From NCBI GenBank assembly GCA_900078775.1, contig LT549889.1, forward strand, positions 5,022,001 to 5,086,000: a stretch of 64,000 bases of DNA, given 5' to 3'. Positions 16,389 to 25,149 of this stretch are shown here, piece after piece (the stretch's first letter is position 1; each line of letters starts with the position of its first letter). The translations under genes were made by a program, and so were the position numbers. Source of the stretch: Mycolicibacterium aurum. Its GTDB lineage: Bacteria > Actinomycetota > Actinomycetes > Mycobacteriales > Mycobacteriaceae. A model generated the notes under the pieces. It ran no database searches. It had not been told where the DNA came from and worked only from the letters and a program-made list of their open reading frames with translations.

Positions 16389-18068
16389 ATGAGTACTTCG
16401 TCGACGACGGCACAGGTTCTGCGCGGGGTCCCGGTGGTGGCCGGGATCGCCTACGCCCCGGTGATCCGGCCCGGAGCGCGGCCCCCGGCACCGCCGGCCG
16501 AACAGAAGGAGATCGGCGAGGCCGACCGACCGGGTGAGGTCACCCGGATGAAGGACGCGGCCGCCGCGGTGGCCGACCGGCTGCGCGAACGCGCGGGACA
16601 CGCGACCGGGGTCGCCTCCGAGGTGCTGGCCACCACCGCGGCCCTGGCGCAGGACCGGGCCTGGCTCGTCGACGCCGAAAAGCGGATCACCGCAGGCGGT
16701 TCCGCCGAGCAAGCGGTCACCGCGGCGATCGCCAAGATCGCCGACGCGCTGGCCAAGGCGGGGGATCTGATGGCCGAGCGGGTCACCGACCTGCGCGATG
16801 TGCGCGACCGGGTGCTCGCCCAGCTGGCCGGGCTGCCCGAACCCGGGGTGCCGGTGCCCGATGCCGCCTCGGTGCTGTGCGCCGAGGATCTGGCGCCGGC
16901 CGACACGGCCGGCCTGGACCCGACGCTGGTGGTGGCGCTGGCCACCACGCTGGGCGGTCCGACCAGCCACACCGCGATCATCGCCCGCCAGCTCGGCATC
17001 CCGTGCGTGGTGGCGGTGGACGGGCTCGACGCGGTGCCCGTCGGCGTGCCGGTGATGGTGGACGGGGTGCGCGGCACGGTGACGGTGACCCCGGACGCCG
17101 CCGAGGCCGAGCGGGCCGTCGCGGAATCGCGCCGCGAGGCCGAACGGATCGCGCAGTGGACCGGCCCCGGCCGCACCGCGGACGGACATCCGGTGGCGGT
17201 GCTGGCCAACGTGCAGGACGGTGCCGCGGCCCGGACGGCGCGGGCGACCCCGGCCGAGGGCATCGGCCTGTTCCGTACCGAACTGTGCTTCCTGAACCGC
17301 GACACCGAGCCGTCGGTCGAGGAGCAGGCGCGGATCTACGGGGAGGTGCTGACGGCGTTCGAGGGCCGCAAGGTCGTCATCCGCACCTTGGACGCCGGAT
17401 CCGACAAACCGCTGAAGTTCGCCGGTCATCCCGACGAGGCCAATCCCGCCCTGGGCGTCCGCGGTGTGCGCATCTCGTTCGGCAATCCGGGACTGATGAG
17501 TCGCCAGCTGGAGGCGATCGCCGCGGCGGCGCGGGCCACCGGTAGCGATCCGTGGGTGATGGCGCCGATGATCGCCACCGCCGACGAGGCGAAGACCTTT
17601 GCCGCACAAGCGCGTTCCCACGGGCTGACGCCCGGGGTGATGATCGAGGTGCCGGCCGCGGCCCTGCTGGCCCGGCACATCCTGGAGCATGTCGACTTCC
17701 TGTCGATCGGAACCAACGATCTGGCGCAGTACACGATGGCGGCCGACCGGATGTCCTCGGAGTTGGCCACGCTCACCGATCCGTGGCAGCCCGGGGTGCT
17801 GGCCCTGGTGGAGATGACCGCCCGTGCCGGGGCCGCCGTCGGCAAGCCCGTCGGTGTCTGCGGGGAGGCGGCGGCCGACCCGCTGCTGGCCTGCGTGCTG
17901 GTCGGGATGGGCGTGACCTCGCTGTCCGCCGCGGCCACGGCCGTCCCCGGCGTCGGTGCCGCGCTCGCCGAGGTCACCCTGGAGCGCTGCCGGGCCGCCG
18001 CACAGGCGGCGGTACAGACGGCAAGTGCCGCGGACGCACGGTCCGCGGCACTTGCAGCGTTGGAGTGA
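16389..18068 (+). CDS. ptsI: PTS enzyme I (phosphoenolpyruvate-protein phosphotransferase)
   Basis: 559 residues. An N-terminal swivelling domain has the phospho-histidine His194 (GGPTSHTAIIAR). A C-terminal PEP-binding TIM barrel has the RTELCF, MIEVPAAAL, SIGTNDLAQYT and GVCGEAA segments. It transfers phosphate from PEP to HPr. It is divergent from fruR. The last codons (18021-18055) also encode a 15-bp perfect RNA hairpin, and the stop codon lies in a second hairpin. Confidence 0.96.
   Translation: MSTSSTTAQVLRGVPVVAGIAYAPVIRPGARPPAPPAEQKEIGEADRPGEVTRMKDAAAAVADRLRERAGHATGVASEVLATTAALAQDRAWLVDAEKRITAGGSAEQAVTAAIAKIADALAKAGDLMAERVTDLRDVRDRVLAQLAGLPEPGVPVPDAASVLCAEDLAPADTAGLDPTLVVALATTLGGPTSHTAIIARQLGIPCVVAVDGLDAVPVGVPVMVDGVRGTVTVTPDAAEAERAVAESRREAERIAQWTGPGRTADGHPVAVLANVQDGAAARTARATPAEGIGLFRTELCFLNRDTEPSVEEQARIYGEVLTAFEGRKVVIRTLDAGSDKPLKFAGHPDEANPALGVRGVRISFGNPGLMSRQLEAIAAAARATGSDPWVMAPMIATADEAKTFAAQARSHGLTPGVMIEVPAAALLARHILEHVDFLSIGTNDLAQYTMAADRMSSELATLTDPWQPGVLALVEMTARAGAAVGKPVGVCGEAAADPLLACVLVGMGVTSLSAAATAVPGVGAALAEVTLERCRAAAQAAVQTASAADARSAALAALE
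18021..18055. terminator. 15-bp hairpin inside the ptsI 3' end
   Basis: GCAAGTGCCGCGGAC (18021-18035) and its exact complement (18041-18055) are separated by 5 bases. The stem lies wholly in coding sequence, ending 10 bases before the stop codon. No U-tract follows. It may act as a terminator for the convergent small gene, or protect or terminate ptsI mRNA together with the next hairpin. Confidence 0.65.
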
Positions 18069-18088
18069 GCGCGTTCTCGGAACGCGCT
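18068..18088. terminator. 9-bp hairpin spanning two stop codons
   Basis: AGCGCGTTC-TCG-GAACGCGCT. It includes the last base of the ptsI TGA and the first two bases of the reverse-strand stop of the small membrane protein. It is a compact bidirectional terminator candidate. Confidence 0.6.
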
Positions 18089-18242
18089 AGAACCAGACTT
18101 TTCGACCACCCACCGGGCGGCCGACGGCGCCGAGGATCCACAACACGACGCCGACCACGATGAGAATGGCGCCGATCGTGTACAGGATCGACAGACTTGT
18201 GAAGTAACCGATCAACAGGAGGACGATGCCGAGCACAATCAT
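18087..18242 (-). CDS. small membrane protein, DUF6131-like
   Basis: 51 residues. Two hydrophobic helices (about 1-18 and 21-40) are joined by a short turn and followed by the basic tail GRPVGGRKVWF. This architecture recurs in many actinobacteria and I associate it with DUF6131; its function is unknown. The ATG at 18242 is preferred because translation there begins directly with the first helix; a longer start 26 codons upstream would add a polar arm. It is convergent with ptsI and divergent from pirin. Confidence 0.75.
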   Translation of the reverse strand: MIVLGIVLLLIGYFTSLSILYTIGAILIVVGVVLWILGAVGRPVGGRKVWF

Positions 18243-18364
18243 GGTGATTCCGTTTCCGTGAGGTGGTGCTGACGCGTTGTCGCAAAACTGAATTGCCAAA
18301 TTGGTCAAAATCGAAACCACATTCGGGAGGGAATGAATCGGACCGCAGTCCGGTTAGATCGATC

Positions 18365-19336
18365 ATGCCTGCAATCACAGCCGATACGCTCACCCTGCCC
18401 CGCATCTCGGCCGCCGCGCCGAGCGACACCGCACGGCCGGTCCGCTCCATCACCACCGGCCCCAGCGGCTATGAAGGCGAAGGGTTCCCGGTGGTGCGCG
18501 CCTTCGCCGGCGTCGCCGCCGCCGACTTGGACCCCTTCGTGCACATGGACCAGATGGGCGAGATCGAATACCAGCCAGGAGAACCGCGCGGCACCGACTG
18601 GCATCCGCACCGCGGCTTCGAAACCGTCACCTACATGATCGATGGGCGCTTCGCCCACCAGGATTCGCACGGGGGCGGCGGTCTGATCACCGACGGCGCC
18701 ACCCAGTGGATGACGGCCGGTGCGGGCATCCTGCACATCGAGACGCCGCCGGCCGAACTGGTGGAGAGCGGCGGCCTGTTCCACGGGATCCAGCTGTGGG
18801 TGAACCTGCCCCGCAAGGACAAATTCTCCACTCCGCGTTACCAATCCATCGAAGGCCGGGAGGTCGCCCTGCTGTCCTCCGGCGACGGCGGCGCGCTGGT
18901 CCGCGTCATCGCCGGTGAGATCGACGGCCACGGCGGGCCGGGAGACACCCACACCCCCATCACGCTCGCGCACGCCACCGTCGCCCCGGGGGCGCGGCTG
19001 GACCTGCCGTGGGACCGGACCTACAACGCGTTGGCGTACGTGCTGTCCGGGCGCGGCACCGTCGGGCCCGTCGACCATCCGATCCAGCAGGGTCAGCTGG
19101 CGGTGTTGGGCCCCGGTGATCGGATCACGGTGGCCGCCACGTCGAATCAGGATGGCAACCGTCCGGCCCTCGAGGTGTTGCTGTTGGGTGGCCGGCCCAT
19201 CCGGGAACCGGTGGTCCAGTACGGGCCTTTCGTGATGAACACCAAGGCCGAGGTTCTGCAGGCCCTGGAGGACTTCAACGCTGGTCGGTTCGGGTCGCTG
19301 CCGCCCGACGCGCTGATGCCGCACCGGGTGCGCTGA
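18365..19336 (+). CDS. pirin family protein
   Basis: 323 residues, a bicupin of the pirin family. The N-terminal cupin has the metal-binding HPHRGFETVTYM motif near residue 80 and a downstream His/Glu set (GILHIETPP near 122). Pirins bind Fe or similar metals; some act as quercetin dioxygenases, others as redox cofactors. The substrate cannot be told from sequence. The ATG at 18365 is chosen because the conserved region starts soon after; the frame stays open further upstream. A weak hairpin (GCCGC-CTC-GCGGC, 19339-19351) follows the stop. Confidence 0.88.
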   Translation: MPAITADTLTLPRISAAAPSDTARPVRSITTGPSGYEGEGFPVVRAFAGVAAADLDPFVHMDQMGEIEYQPGEPRGTDWHPHRGFETVTYMIDGRFAHQDSHGGGGLITDGATQWMTAGAGILHIETPPAELVESGGLFHGIQLWVNLPRKDKFSTPRYQSIEGREVALLSSGDGGALVRVIAGEIDGHGGPGDTHTPITLAHATVAPGARLDLPWDRTYNALAYVLSGRGTVGPVDHPIQQGQLAVLGPGDRITVAATSNQDGNRPALEVLLLGGRPIREPVVQYGPFVMNTKAEVLQALEDFNAGRFGSLPPDALMPHRVR

Positions 19337-19416
19337 AGCCGCCTCGCGGCGTTTGCTGAAACCCGATCTTGATGCGTCTTCGCCACTTTGGTGCACTAGT
19401 CGGATGGGTGATCTGT

Positions 19417-19436
19417 GGCACAATTTTTACTGTGCC
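19417..19436. promoter_or_regulatory. inverted repeat over the tetR start codon
   Basis: GGCACA (19417-19422) and TGTGCC (19431-19436), 8 bases apart, overlap the GTG start. CACAAT (19419-19424), 7 bases before the GTG, could be a -10 for a leaderless transcript. Likely an autoregulatory TetR operator. Confidence 0.5.
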
Positions 19437-20094
19437 GCATATAGCCAGCAGAGGACCGGGGCGTCCCCCCGCCGCGAAGGCGGCGGAGACGCGTGAACGG
19501 ATCCTGCGGGCCGCGCGCGAGGTGTTCAGTGAACTGGGTTACGACGCAGCGACATTCCAGGCCATCGCGGTGCGGGCGGACCTCACCAGGCCGGCGATCA
19601 ATCACTACTTCCAGAGCAAGCGGGTGCTGTACCGGGAGGTCGTCGAGCACACCAACGATGTGCTGATCCGGGCCGGCGAGGATAGGGCCCGTACGGAGAC
19701 GAGTCTGCTGAAGCGGCTTTCGGCGCTCTTCTCGATCGCCGTGCAGGTGGACACCAAGGATCGTTCGGTGGCGGCCTTCCTGGTGACCTCCGTGATGGAG
19801 GCGCAACGGCATCCGGACCTCAAGGAAGACGAGCACGATCCGCTGGCGAACTCCCGGGCCTTCGTGCACTGGGCGGTCACCGACGCGATCGCCCAGGGCG
19901 AGCTGCGGACCGATACCGACGTGGAGTCGGTGGTCGAGATGCTGGTGGCGATCATGTGGGGGATGGGCTTCTACGCCGGCTATGTGGGTTCGCACGACGA
20001 GTTGATGGCCGTGGTGGCTCAGCTGGAATTGCTTCTGGCCAACAAACTTTGGACGCTGTCGGGGGAATCGACGGCAGATGGTGCATCCGAGTAG
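19432..20094 (+). CDS. TetR-family regulator (Rv0144-like)
   Basis: 220 residues from GTG 19432. The N-terminal helix-turn-helix covers about residues 18-65 (TFQAIAVRADLTRPAINHYF); the rest is a helical ligand domain. An upstream ATG at 19369 in the same frame would add 21 residues that look non-homologous. Its position just before a methyltransferase, aldehyde dehydrogenase and SDR matches the Rv0144-Rv0149 order in M. tuberculosis, so it probably controls that run. The ligand is unknown. Confidence 0.85.
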   Translation: MPHIASRGPGRPPAAKAAETRERILRAAREVFSELGYDAATFQAIAVRADLTRPAINHYFQSKRVLYREVVEHTNDVLIRAGEDRARTETSLLKRLSALFSIAVQVDTKDRSVAAFLVTSVMEAQRHPDLKEDEHDPLANSRAFVHWAVTDAIAQGELRTDTDVESVVEMLVAIMWGMGFYAGYVGSHDELMAVVAQLELLLANKLWTLSGESTADGASE

Positions 20095-20112
20095 GCCGGT
20101 AGCATCGTCGGT

Positions 20113-21057
20113 ATGAGTTCACTGCGCACCCACGACGACTCCTGGGACATCGCCTCCAGCGTCGGCACCACCGCCGTGATGGTGGCGGCCGCGCGGGCCG
20201 CCGAGACCGCCGGCGACAACCCGCTGATCAACGACCCCTATGCGCGCATCCTGGTCGAGGGTGCGGGCGGTGGCCCGTGGGGCCTGATGATGGACGAGGA
20301 CTGGGTGGCCCGCGCGGCCGAGATCGACCCCGAGGGCGCCGCGATGTTCACCCACATGGGTAACTACCAGGCCGTCCGCAGCCGCTTCTTCGACGACTTC
20401 TTCATCGCCGCCGGTGCCGCCGGGATCCGCCAGGTGGTGATCCTGGCCTCCGGGCTGGACTCCCGGGCCTACCGATTGGACTGGCCGGCGGGCACCGCGG
20501 TCTTCGAGATCGATCAGCCCAAGGTGCTGGAGTACAAGGCGTCGGTGCTGGCCGAGCACGGTGTGCAGCCCACCGCGAGCCGCCACGAGGTGGCCGTCGA
20601 TCTGCGCCAGGACTGGCCCCGGGCGCTGCGGGCGGCCGGATTCGACCCCGAGATCCCGACCGCCTGGCTGGCCGAGGGCCTGCTGATGTACCTGCCGGCC
20701 GATGCGCAGGACCGACTGTTCGCGCAGATCACCGATCTGTCGGCGGCGGGCAGCCGGATCGCGGTGGAGACCGCCCCGCTGCAGGCCGAGGAGCGGCGTC
20801 AGCAGATGAAGGAACGGTTCGAGCAGATCAAGACGAACTTCGGCATCGAGGACACCCTGGACGTCGGCGAGCTGATGTACCACGATCCGGACCGGGCCGA
20901 TGTGGCGGTCTGGCTCGCCGGGCACGGATGGGACAGCACGGCGGTCCCCGCGGCCGCCGAGATGCGCAGACTGGACCGCTGGGTGCTGCCGGACGGGCCC
21001 GATACCCCCGGCGACGACGCGTTTTCCCAGTTTGTGACCGCCACCAGGCGGGGATAG
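20113..21057 (+). CDS. class I SAM-dependent methyltransferase (mycobacterial TIGR00027-type)
   Basis: 314 residues. It belongs to the expanded mycobacterial family related to leucine carboxyl methyltransferases (Rv0145/Rv0146 and relatives). The N-terminal segment with ARAAETAGDNPLINDPYA and the SAM-binding ILASGLDSRAYRLDW near residue 115 are typical; EIDQPKVLEYK near 136 contains the acidic ribose-binding position. The acceptor substrate is not known for most members. It starts 18 bases after the tetR gene and probably shares its transcript. Confidence 0.9.
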   Translation: MSSLRTHDDSWDIASSVGTTAVMVAAARAAETAGDNPLINDPYARILVEGAGGGPWGLMMDEDWVARAAEIDPEGAAMFTHMGNYQAVRSRFFDDFFIAAGAAGIRQVVILASGLDSRAYRLDWPAGTAVFEIDQPKVLEYKASVLAEHGVQPTASRHEVAVDLRQDWPRALRAAGFDPEIPTAWLAEGLLMYLPADAQDRLFAQITDLSAAGSRIAVETAPLQAEERRQQMKERFEQIKTNFGIEDTLDVGELMYHDPDRADVAVWLAGHGWDSTAVPAAAEMRRLDRWVLPDGPDTPGDDAFSQFVTATRRG

Positions 21058-21163
21058 CGCCGCATCGCGGAACTGAGCGGTTTCCGTCGCGTCGAATTCG
21101 GGTCTTCTGGACCGACCGACCGGATGGTTAGGATCGAGGCTCCCCGTCTGGAAGGACGCGTCG

Positions 21164-22567
21164 ATGACCACCCATGCAGATGCACCCACGTCAGCCGTCG
21201 TGACGGATATCCCGGCGGTCGTCGCCGGCGTCCGCGCGGCCTACGCCACCGGGCGCACCCGGGACCTGGAATGGCGTAAGCGCCAGCTTCGCGGCCTGGA
21301 GAAGCTGGTGGTCGACAACGAGACCGCCATCGCCGAGGCGCTGGCCACCGACCTGGGCCGCCAGCCGTTCGAGGCGTGGCTGGCCGACGTCGCCAGCACC
21401 GCCGCCGAGGCCGCCGATGCGGCCAAGAACGTCGGCAAGTGGGCCAAGCGCCGGTACCGGCGCCTCGAGCTCTCCCAGCTGCCCGCCCTGGGCTGGATCG
21501 AGTACGAGCCCTTCGGCACGGTGCTGGTCATCGGGGCCTGGAACTTCCCGTTCGCGCTGACCCTGGGCCCGGCCGTGGGTGCGCTGGCGGCCGGCAACAC
21601 CGTCGTGCTCAAGCCCTCCGAGCTGGCACCGGCCTGCTCGGCGCTGATGGCCGAACTGGTGCCCAAGTACCTGGACCCCGAGGCCGTGGTCGTCGTCGAG
21701 GGTGACGGCGCGGTCAGCCAGGAACTCATCGAGCAGGGCTTCGACAAGATCTGCTTCACCGGCGGCACCGAGATCGGGCGCAAGGTGTACCAGAGCGCCG
21801 CCGCCCACCTCACCCCGGTGACGCTGGAACTGGGCGGGAAGAGCCCGGTCATCGTGGCCGCCGACGCCGATCTGGGCGTCGCCGCCGAACGCGTCGCCTG
21901 GACCAAGCTGATCAACTCCGGCCAGATCTGCATCGCACCGGACTACGTGCTCGTCGACGCCTCGATCCGCGACGAATTCGTGGCCAAGGTCAAGGCGGCC
22001 ATCGAGCGTTTCGAGTCGCAGGCCACCGGCGGCAAGCGGATCGTCAACCGGCGCCACTTCGAGCGGCTCACCGCGGCGGTGGCCGCCACCGCGGGCGAGG
22101 TCGCCATCGGCGGTGGCTCCGACGCCGACAAGATCGAGATCGAGCCGACCGTCGTGGTCGATCCCTCGGTGACCGAACCGCTGATGACCGACGAGATCTT
22201 CGGGCCCATCCTGCCCATCGTCACCGTCCAGAACCTGGATGAGGCAATCGCTTTCGTGAACGCGCGGCCCAAGCCGCTGGCGGCCTACCTGTTCACCCGG
22301 AGCAAGGCGACCCGCGAGCGGGTCATCCGCGAGGTGCCCTCCGGTGGCATGGTGGTCAACCATCTGATCTTCCACTTCGCCACCACCAAGCTGCCGTTCG
22401 GCGGCGTCGGCCCGTCCGGGATCGGCGCGTACCACGGCCGGTTCGGGTTCGAGGAGTTCAGCCACAGCAAGTCCGTGCTGACCAAGACCACCCGACCCGA
22501 CTTGGGCAAGCTGATCTACCCGCCGTATACAGAGAAGGCGTGGAAACTGGCCCGTCGGCTGTTCTAG
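21164..22567 (+). CDS. aldehyde dehydrogenase (Rv0147-like)
   Basis: 467 residues, the length of class 3/fatty-aldehyde dehydrogenases. Visible are the GAWNFPF cofactor motif near residue 125, the TGGTEIGRKV loop, the catalytic Glu in LELGGKSP near 224 and the Cys in NSGQICIAPDY near 258. It oxidises aldehydes to acids with NAD(P)+; long-chain aldehydes are likely from the subclass. It is followed at 31 bases by an SDR. GGAAGGACGC precedes the ATG. Confidence 0.93.
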   Translation: MTTHADAPTSAVVTDIPAVVAGVRAAYATGRTRDLEWRKRQLRGLEKLVVDNETAIAEALATDLGRQPFEAWLADVASTAAEAADAAKNVGKWAKRRYRRLELSQLPALGWIEYEPFGTVLVIGAWNFPFALTLGPAVGALAAGNTVVLKPSELAPACSALMAELVPKYLDPEAVVVVEGDGAVSQELIEQGFDKICFTGGTEIGRKVYQSAAAHLTPVTLELGGKSPVIVAADADLGVAAERVAWTKLINSGQICIAPDYVLVDASIRDEFVAKVKAAIERFESQATGGKRIVNRRHFERLTAAVAATAGEVAIGGGSDADKIEIEPTVVVDPSVTEPLMTDEIFGPILPIVTVQNLDEAIAFVNARPKPLAAYLFTRSKATRERVIREVPSGGMVVNHLIFHFATTKLPFGGVGPSGIGAYHGRFGFEEFSHSKSVLTKTTRPDLGKLIYPPYTEKAWKLARRLF

Positions 22568-22598
22568 CCGCCGGATTGACCAACAGGAGAGGAACGCA

Positions 22599-23462
22599 AT
22601 GCCCGGAGTGCAGGATCGCGTCGTCGTCGTCACCGGTGCCGGTGGTGGCCTTGGCCGTGAGTACGCCCTGACCTTGGCCCGTGAGGGTGCCAGCGTCGTC
22701 GTCAACGACCTCGGTGGTGCCCGCGACGGGTCCGGCGCCGGTCACAACATGGCCGATCAGGTCGTGGCCGAGATCAAGGAAGCCGGTGGGCGGGCCGTCG
22801 CCAACTACGACAGCGTTGCCGAGCCCGAGGGCGCCGAGAACATCATCAAGACCGCCATCGACGAGTTCGGCAAGGTCGACGGCGTGGTGAGCAACGCGGG
22901 CATCCTGCGCGACGGCACGTTCCACAAGATGACCTACGACAACTGGGACGCGGTGCTCAAGGTGCACCTGTACGGCGGCTACAACGTCATCCGTGCCGCC
23001 TGGCCGCACTTCCGGGAGCAGAGCTTCGGCCGGGTCGTCGTCGCCACCTCCACCAGCGGCCTGTTCGGCAACTTCGGCCAGGCCAACTACGGCGCGGCCA
23101 AGCTCGGCCTGGTCGGCCTGATCAACACGCTGGCCCAGGAGGGCGCGAAGTACAACATCAAGACCAACGCCGTCGCGCCGATCGCGGCCACCCGGATGAC
23201 GCAGGACATCCTGCCGCCCGAGGTCTTCGAGAAGCTGACCCCGGAATACGTTGCGCCCGTGGTCGCCTACCTGATGACCGAGGAACTGGCCGACACCGAT
23301 TCGATCTTCATCGTCGGCGGCGGCAAGGTGCAGCGCACCGCGCTGTTCCAGAACGAGGGCCTCACCTTCACCGAGGTGCCCTCGGTGGACGACATCGCCG
23401 CCAAGTGGGGCGAGATCACCGATCTGTCGGCGGCCCAGCAGGCCAGCTTCAAGCTCGGTTAA
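22599..23462 (+). CDS. short-chain dehydrogenase/reductase (Rv0148-like)
   Basis: 287 residues. The Rossmann TGAGGGLG motif is near residue 13, NAG near 98, and the active-site YGAAK tetrad near 163. The long insertion after the first strand (VVNDLGGARDGSGAG) and overall size match the (3R)-hydroxyacyl-CoA dehydrogenase part of peroxisomal multifunctional enzyme 2, suggesting an acyl-CoA substrate. GGAGAGG lies upstream of the ATG. It sits between the aldehyde dehydrogenase and quinone reductase, as in Rv0147-Rv0149. Confidence 0.92.
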   Translation: MPGVQDRVVVVTGAGGGLGREYALTLAREGASVVVNDLGGARDGSGAGHNMADQVVAEIKEAGGRAVANYDSVAEPEGAENIIKTAIDEFGKVDGVVSNAGILRDGTFHKMTYDNWDAVLKVHLYGGYNVIRAAWPHFREQSFGRVVVATSTSGLFGNFGQANYGAAKLGLVGLINTLAQEGAKYNIKTNAVAPIAATRMTQDILPPEVFEKLTPEYVAPVVAYLMTEELADTDSIFIVGGGKVQRTALFQNEGLTFTEVPSVDDIAAKWGEITDLSAAQQASFKLG

Positions 23463-23468
23463 GCATCT

Positions 23469-24434
23469 GTGAAAGCCCTTGTAGCGCAGGAGCTCTCCGG
23501 TCCTGCCGGGCTGGTCTACACCGACGTCGATGATGTGGTGTCCGACGACGCCGTCATCATCGACGTCGGTGCGGCCGGCGTCTGCTTCCCCGACCTGCTG
23601 CTGACCCGCGGCGAATACCAGCTCCGGCTGCAGCCGCCGTTCACCCCGGGCATGGAGGTGGCGGGCACGGTGCGTTCCGCACCCGCCGGATCGGGTTTCA
23701 CCGTCGGGCAACGGGTTTCCGGGCTCTCCATGATCGGCGGATATGCCGAGCAGGCGGCGGTATTGCCGGCCAACGTGGTGCCCACCCCCGACGGTGTCGA
23801 CGATGCCTCAGCGGTCGCCCTGCTGGGTAACTACTACACCATGTACTTCGCCCTACAGCGTCGCGCGGCGCTGCGCTCCGGGGAGACCGTGCTGGTGCTC
23901 GGTTCCGCCGGCGGTATCGGTGTGGCGAGCATCCAGATCGCCAAGGCGCTCGGCGCCCGGGTGATCGCCCTGGTGCACCGCGCCGACGCCCGGGATTTCG
24001 TGGCCGGGGTCGGCGCCGACGTGGTGCTGCCACTCGCGGAGGGCTGGAAGCAGGCCGTGCTGGACGCCACCGACGGCCGCGGTGTCGACGTGGTGGTGGA
24101 CCCGATCGGCGGTGACGCCTTCGACGACGCGATCCGGGTGCTGGCTCCCGAGGGCCGGTTACTGGTGATCGGATTCGCTGCCGGACAAGGTATCCCGACG
24201 GTCAAGGTGAACCGGCTGCTGCTGCGCAACGTCAGTGTGGTCGGGGTCGGCTGGGGCGAGTTCGTCCGGCACACCCCCGCCGCGCAGGCCGAGGTCGGCG
24301 CGGGGCTCGCCGCTCTGGTCGAGGCCGGACTGCGCCCGCCCCCGCCGGTGACCTACCGGCTCGCCGACGGTGCCGAGGGCCTGCAGGCGCTGGCCGACGG
24401 GAAGGTGCGGGGCAAGCTCGTCCTGGTGCCCTAG
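23469..24434 (+). CDS. NADPH:quinone oxidoreductase, zinc-free MDR family (Rv0149-like)
   Basis: 321 residues, medium-chain dehydrogenase/reductase without the structural-zinc cysteines. The N-terminal catalytic domain is followed by the nucleotide-binding domain with VLVLGSAGGIGVASIQIAKA near residue 143. It probably reduces quinones or enoyl compounds with NADPH. GTG start 6 bases after the SDR stop. Its TAG stop overlaps the next gene's GTG by one base. Confidence 0.9.
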   Translation: MKALVAQELSGPAGLVYTDVDDVVSDDAVIIDVGAAGVCFPDLLLTRGEYQLRLQPPFTPGMEVAGTVRSAPAGSGFTVGQRVSGLSMIGGYAEQAAVLPANVVPTPDGVDDASAVALLGNYYTMYFALQRRAALRSGETVLVLGSAGGIGVASIQIAKALGARVIALVHRADARDFVAGVGADVVLPLAEGWKQAVLDATDGRGVDVVVDPIGGDAFDDAIRVLAPEGRLLVIGFAAGQGIPTVKVNRLLLRNVSVVGVGWGEFVRHTPAAQAEVGAGLAALVEAGLRPPPPVTYRLADGAEGLQALADGKVRGKLVLVP

Positions 24435-25132
24435 TGGACGCTCCGCGCGCATTGGCGTTCGACGTCTTCGGCACGGTGGTGGACTGGCGGTCCAGCATCA
24501 TCGCCGAGCTGCAATCCTTCGGCGCCCGTACTGGGCTGCAACGGGATTGGGCGTCGATCGCCGATGCGTGGCGGGCCGGATACGCCCCGGCGATGGACCG
24601 GGTCCGGCGCGGGGAGCGGCCCTGGGCCCGCATCGACGACCTGCACCGCGAGATCCTGGTCGAACTGCTCGACGGGGCGTCGGTCACCGCGCAGGACATC
24701 GACGATCTCAACAGGGCGTGGCACCGGCTGACGCCGTGGCCCGATTCGGTGCCCGGCCTGCACCGGCTGAAGCGGCGCTTCGTCATCACCACGCTGTCCA
24801 ACGGCAACGTCTCGCTGCTCACCCAAATGGCCAAGAACGCCGGATTGCCTTGGGACTGCGTGATCTCGGCCGAACTGTTCGGCCACTACAAACCCGATCC
24901 GCAGGCCTACCTGGGCTGCGCCCGGCTGCTCGACGTGGCTCCCGGCGAGCTCATGCTCGTCGCGACCCACCCCGGTGACCTGCGGGCCGCGCAGGCCTGC
25001 GGACTGCGCACCGGGTACGTGCCGCGGCCGGCCGAACACGGCGCAGGCCACCCGCTGCCGGCGGTCACCGACGGCGAGTTCGACGTCTTCGCGCGGGATT
25101 TCGTGGACCTGGCCCGACAGCTCGGCGCCTAG
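24434..25132 (+). CDS. haloacid dehalogenase type II-like hydrolase
   Basis: 232 residues, HAD superfamily. The nucleophile is Asp10 in AFDVFGTVVDW, motif II is TTLSNGN near 117, and motif III is HYKPDPQAY near 157. The sequence resembles L-2-haloacid dehalogenases more than phosphatases, but the true substrate is unknown. GTG start overlapping the previous stop (TAGTG), so coupled with the quinone reductase. Confidence 0.86.
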   Translation: MDAPRALAFDVFGTVVDWRSSIIAELQSFGARTGLQRDWASIADAWRAGYAPAMDRVRRGERPWARIDDLHREILVELLDGASVTAQDIDDLNRAWHRLTPWPDSVPGLHRLKRRFVITTLSNGNVSLLTQMAKNAGLPWDCVISAELFGHYKPDPQAYLGCARLLDVAPGELMLVATHPGDLRAAQACGLRTGYVPRPAEHGAGHPLPAVTDGEFDVFARDFVDLARQLGA

Positions 25133-25149
25133 ACCGTAGATTCGAAGGC

